From Nautilus pompilius (taxonomy: Eukaryota; Mollusca; Cephalopoda; Nautilida; Nautilidae): a stretch of DNA of 64,000 nt. A program made the translations under genes and the position numbers. The stretch spans positions 682,001 through 746,000 of the forward strand of contig JACATO010000330.1 of NCBI GenBank assembly GCA_018389105.1. Reading direction: 5' to 3'. Shown here in pieces: positions 61,811 through 64,000 of this stretch (position 1 is its first letter; every line of letters starts with the position of its first letter). The notes beneath the pieces are model-generated. The model made no database searches. It was not told where the DNA came from and was given only the letters and a program-made list of their open reading frames with translations.

Positions 61811-62163
61811 TTCTCTCTCTCTCTCCATCTATCTCCGTACTGACGTCATCTCTCTCTCTCTCCATCTCTCTCCGTACTGACGTCATCTCTCTCCGTACTG
61901 ACGTCATCTCTCTCTCCATCTCTCTCCGTACTGACGTCATCTCCTCTCTCTCCATTTCTCTCCGTACTGACGTCATCTCTCTCTCTCTCCATCTCTCTCC
62001 GTACTGACGTCATCTCTCTCCGTACTAACGTCATCTCTCTCTCTCTCCCCATCTCTCTCCGTACTGACGTCATCTCTCTCTCTTTCTCCATCTCTCTCCG
62101 TACTGACGTCATCTCTCTCCATCTCTCCATCTCCGTACTGACGTCATCTCTCTCTCTCCCTCT
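61811..62163 (-). repeat. Tandem array of CRE palindromes in CT repeats (inverted array)
   Basis: Nine perfect TGACGTCA octamers begin at 61841, 61878, 61899, 61932, 61968, 62005, 62065, 62104 and 62139, plus one TAACGTCA variant at 62026. Each is preceded by CCGTAC, so on the minus strand the unit is TGACGTCAGTACGGAGAG. This is the 53.6-kb unit in opposite orientation with a fixed A-to-G change. Arg/Glu-rich open frames across it (MTSVRREME...) are repeat translations. Confidence 0.9.
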
Positions 62164-63716
62164 CCTGCCTTCAGATTTGCAAACAACCCAGCCTTGGTTT
62201 GTCGACAAGCTCTCTAACTTTCAGTTTAATTGACGTAATTACTAATTCTCGTGTAAACTTATGACGTATTGTTAATTTCCGTGTCCTTAAGAATCTTGGG
62301 ATTTTACTCGCTGGATATAACATGACACAGAGACGGCAGAAAATAGCTAATTGTTCTCGGGTCTTGATGAAACGGATTTGTGAGTGCAATAAAGTGCGAG
62401 AAAGAACATTAGAAAAGAAGGTAGAGTACCAGAGGTGTATACAGTCTTGGTTTCACCTTTATCCGTGTTTGAAACACACTATTATCAACGCCGCGCTGGG
62501 CTGGGTGTGTCCTCTTGCTCCCTCCTCCATTCCCAGCTTATCGCAGCATTCTTTCACACGAGCCCTTTGAGGTCCGTATATTCAGCTGCTCTGATCAGGG
62601 ACACGAGTCGCAATTTGCATCATTAGCCTCCACTCTCCCGGTTTCACCTGTAATCTTCACAACCACCCGACCGTCCCAGGAAACTTCTGGGTGCACATAC
62701 AGAAATAGGCTTCCATTATAAACCGATTACGTCGAACTGTGTCCAGCTATTGATGCTTGCTTGCCTCCCATTTCCTTTCCTTTTCTCTTTTAAAGGCAAA
62801 ATGAAGCAAGAAATGTTTCAAAAAGAGGGAAGTTACAAAGTAAAAAAAACAAAAAAAAAAAAACTGTTGTAATGGATAGCATTTGACTGATGTTGACAAC
62901 GAACTCGCCATCAGCTGCTGATGATTTCAATTTTTGGTGGCTTTGTTGGGGGGGGGATAATCGCTGTCCGGCCAATTATTTGCAAAAATTGTTCCTTTCT
63001 TTCCACTTGGTAAATTTTGTTTCCCCCTCACAAACACACACAAGTATCCTGCCATATTCCTCAAAATAAACGAACGCTCTAGCCAGATTTGACATATTTC
63101 GGGTGTGACTGTATATAATGGACGTTCAGGTAGGCAGACAGCCGGTGGCAGGCGGATTCCGCGATACCTCTCCATGCCAGAGTCGGCGGCACATCGGCAA
63201 AAATCTCGAAGTTCGCCGAGGCCGATGTCTCTGATGAGGTAGAGCGGAATGAAGAACCTTTAACAGTGACAGCAAGACAAGAACGACGTGCCTTTAGTCG
63301 TTGGTGTGGCACTCTTTTCCGACGAGTCTGGGGCTGCGGCGGAGACCTCACACCCAACCGTTTTCAGCCGACGGTGAAGGTCTGGCTTCGTGAATGTTAA
63401 AGGGCGTCTTAATTCTGCTACATGCCACATATTTCGTGAGACCGCAGTCTAAGACATCCAAATTGTGGTCACCTGAAAGCCCCGACACAAATACGACTAA
63501 GCATTCGTGGGAGCACCCGGGCGGTCCAGGTGACAGCAAGCCGTCCACGGCCCACCGGAATGGTGGGATTAAAGGAAGCCGTCAAACGGAAGTTGGGAAT
63601 CCTGGACCAGACAACGATACAAGATACTGATTTAATGCCGATCAGAGTAAATGTTCTTCGTGCTGCAAATGGAGGGTAGACCGAGTACCAACATGAATAT
63701 TTCTCTCTCTGTTAGA
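62164..63716. other. Spacer between inverted arms, right part; no gene seen
   Basis: Short overlapping open frames on both strands (for example minus 63079-63357 and plus 63394-63630) have no domain I recognise. Confidence 0.4.
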
Positions 63717-64000
63717 TATAGTCTCCTACTATTCTGATATGCCCACATACACTGGCGTTCAAAATTCTGAGTCAAACATATGAACACAGTTGTTTGCTTT
63801 CTCAACACTTTACTGTGAACGAAAATACTTTATTCCCGCAAAAAAAAACTTTTATTACTGGATAAAACCTGCATCAGAATATGTGAACCATTAACTGTGA
63901 CGTTGTTATCACTTACAGATTTCTGCATAATTGTGGACACAGCCAGCTATTTCCTCGAATGTTAACTTTAGTTCATACCGATAGTGATCACGTGATATCG
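63717..64000 (+). repeat. Inverted repeat arm 2 (probable start of a second Tc1-like element)
   Basis: Reverse complement of 60029-60312 with one difference, running up to the last base of the window, so it probably continues. Read on the plus strand it starts TATAGTCTCCTACTATTC, then TACACTGGCGTTCAAAATTC. Confidence 0.9.

Noticed and set aside
61653-62208. Open frames reading MTSVRREME repeatedly
   Set aside because: Pure translation of the CRE/CT repeat array.

Overview
The window is intron-rich, AT-rich eukaryotic DNA. Conserved single-copy animal genes, spliceosomal GT-AG introns, tRNA-derived SINEs and Tc1/pogo transposon fossils point to an invertebrate metazoan. Overall style suggests a mollusc or other lophotrochozoan, but that placement is inference. 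No bacterial, viral or LTR-type element was recognised.

Layout: (1) 1-4.5 kb holds the 3' side of a two-exon TOMM5 gene (minus strand; subunit of the mitochondrial outer-membrane import pore). (2) TOMM5 lies head-to-head, 251 bp ATG to ATG, with a four-exon plus-strand gene (4776-10929) for a 130-residue secreted, cysteine-rich protein with one EGF-like module; I do not recognise this protein. A Tc1 fossil sits in its last intron. (3) 11-22.7 kb is gene-poor and holds transposon and SINE remains. (4) 23.7-35.2 kb on the minus strand is a complete ribose-phosphate pyrophosphokinase gene (PRPS1/2 type, 318 aa). It has two alternative last exons, each encoding residues 289-318 and a stop. (5) A 579-bp divergent promoter with NRF1-like and ETS-like motifs separates PRPS from UBE2K (35757-46923, plus strand, six exons, 210 aa, ubiquitin-conjugating enzyme E2-25K with a UBA domain). 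(6) 48.7-50.6 kb is intergenic. (7) 50.6-51.3 kb has two plausible first exons of an unrecognised plus-strand gene. (8) 52-64 kb is unusual: arrays of perfect TGACGTCA (CRE/ATF) palindromes embedded in GA repeats occur in opposite orientations at 53.6 and 61.9 kb. A 284-bp inverted repeat, identical at 283 positions, occurs at 60.0 kb and at the window edge, apparently the 5' ends of two oppositely oriented Tc1-like elements.

The recognised genes are housekeeping (protein import, PRPP synthesis, ubiquitin transfer) and are arranged as two divergent pairs. Nothing ties them into one pathway. The strongest candidate for something undescribed is the duplicated PRPS terminal exon. The two versions differ at 25 of 93 bases but at only 4 of 30 residues, so both look selected. 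They encode the C-terminal segment that carries the regulatory loop of the enzyme.
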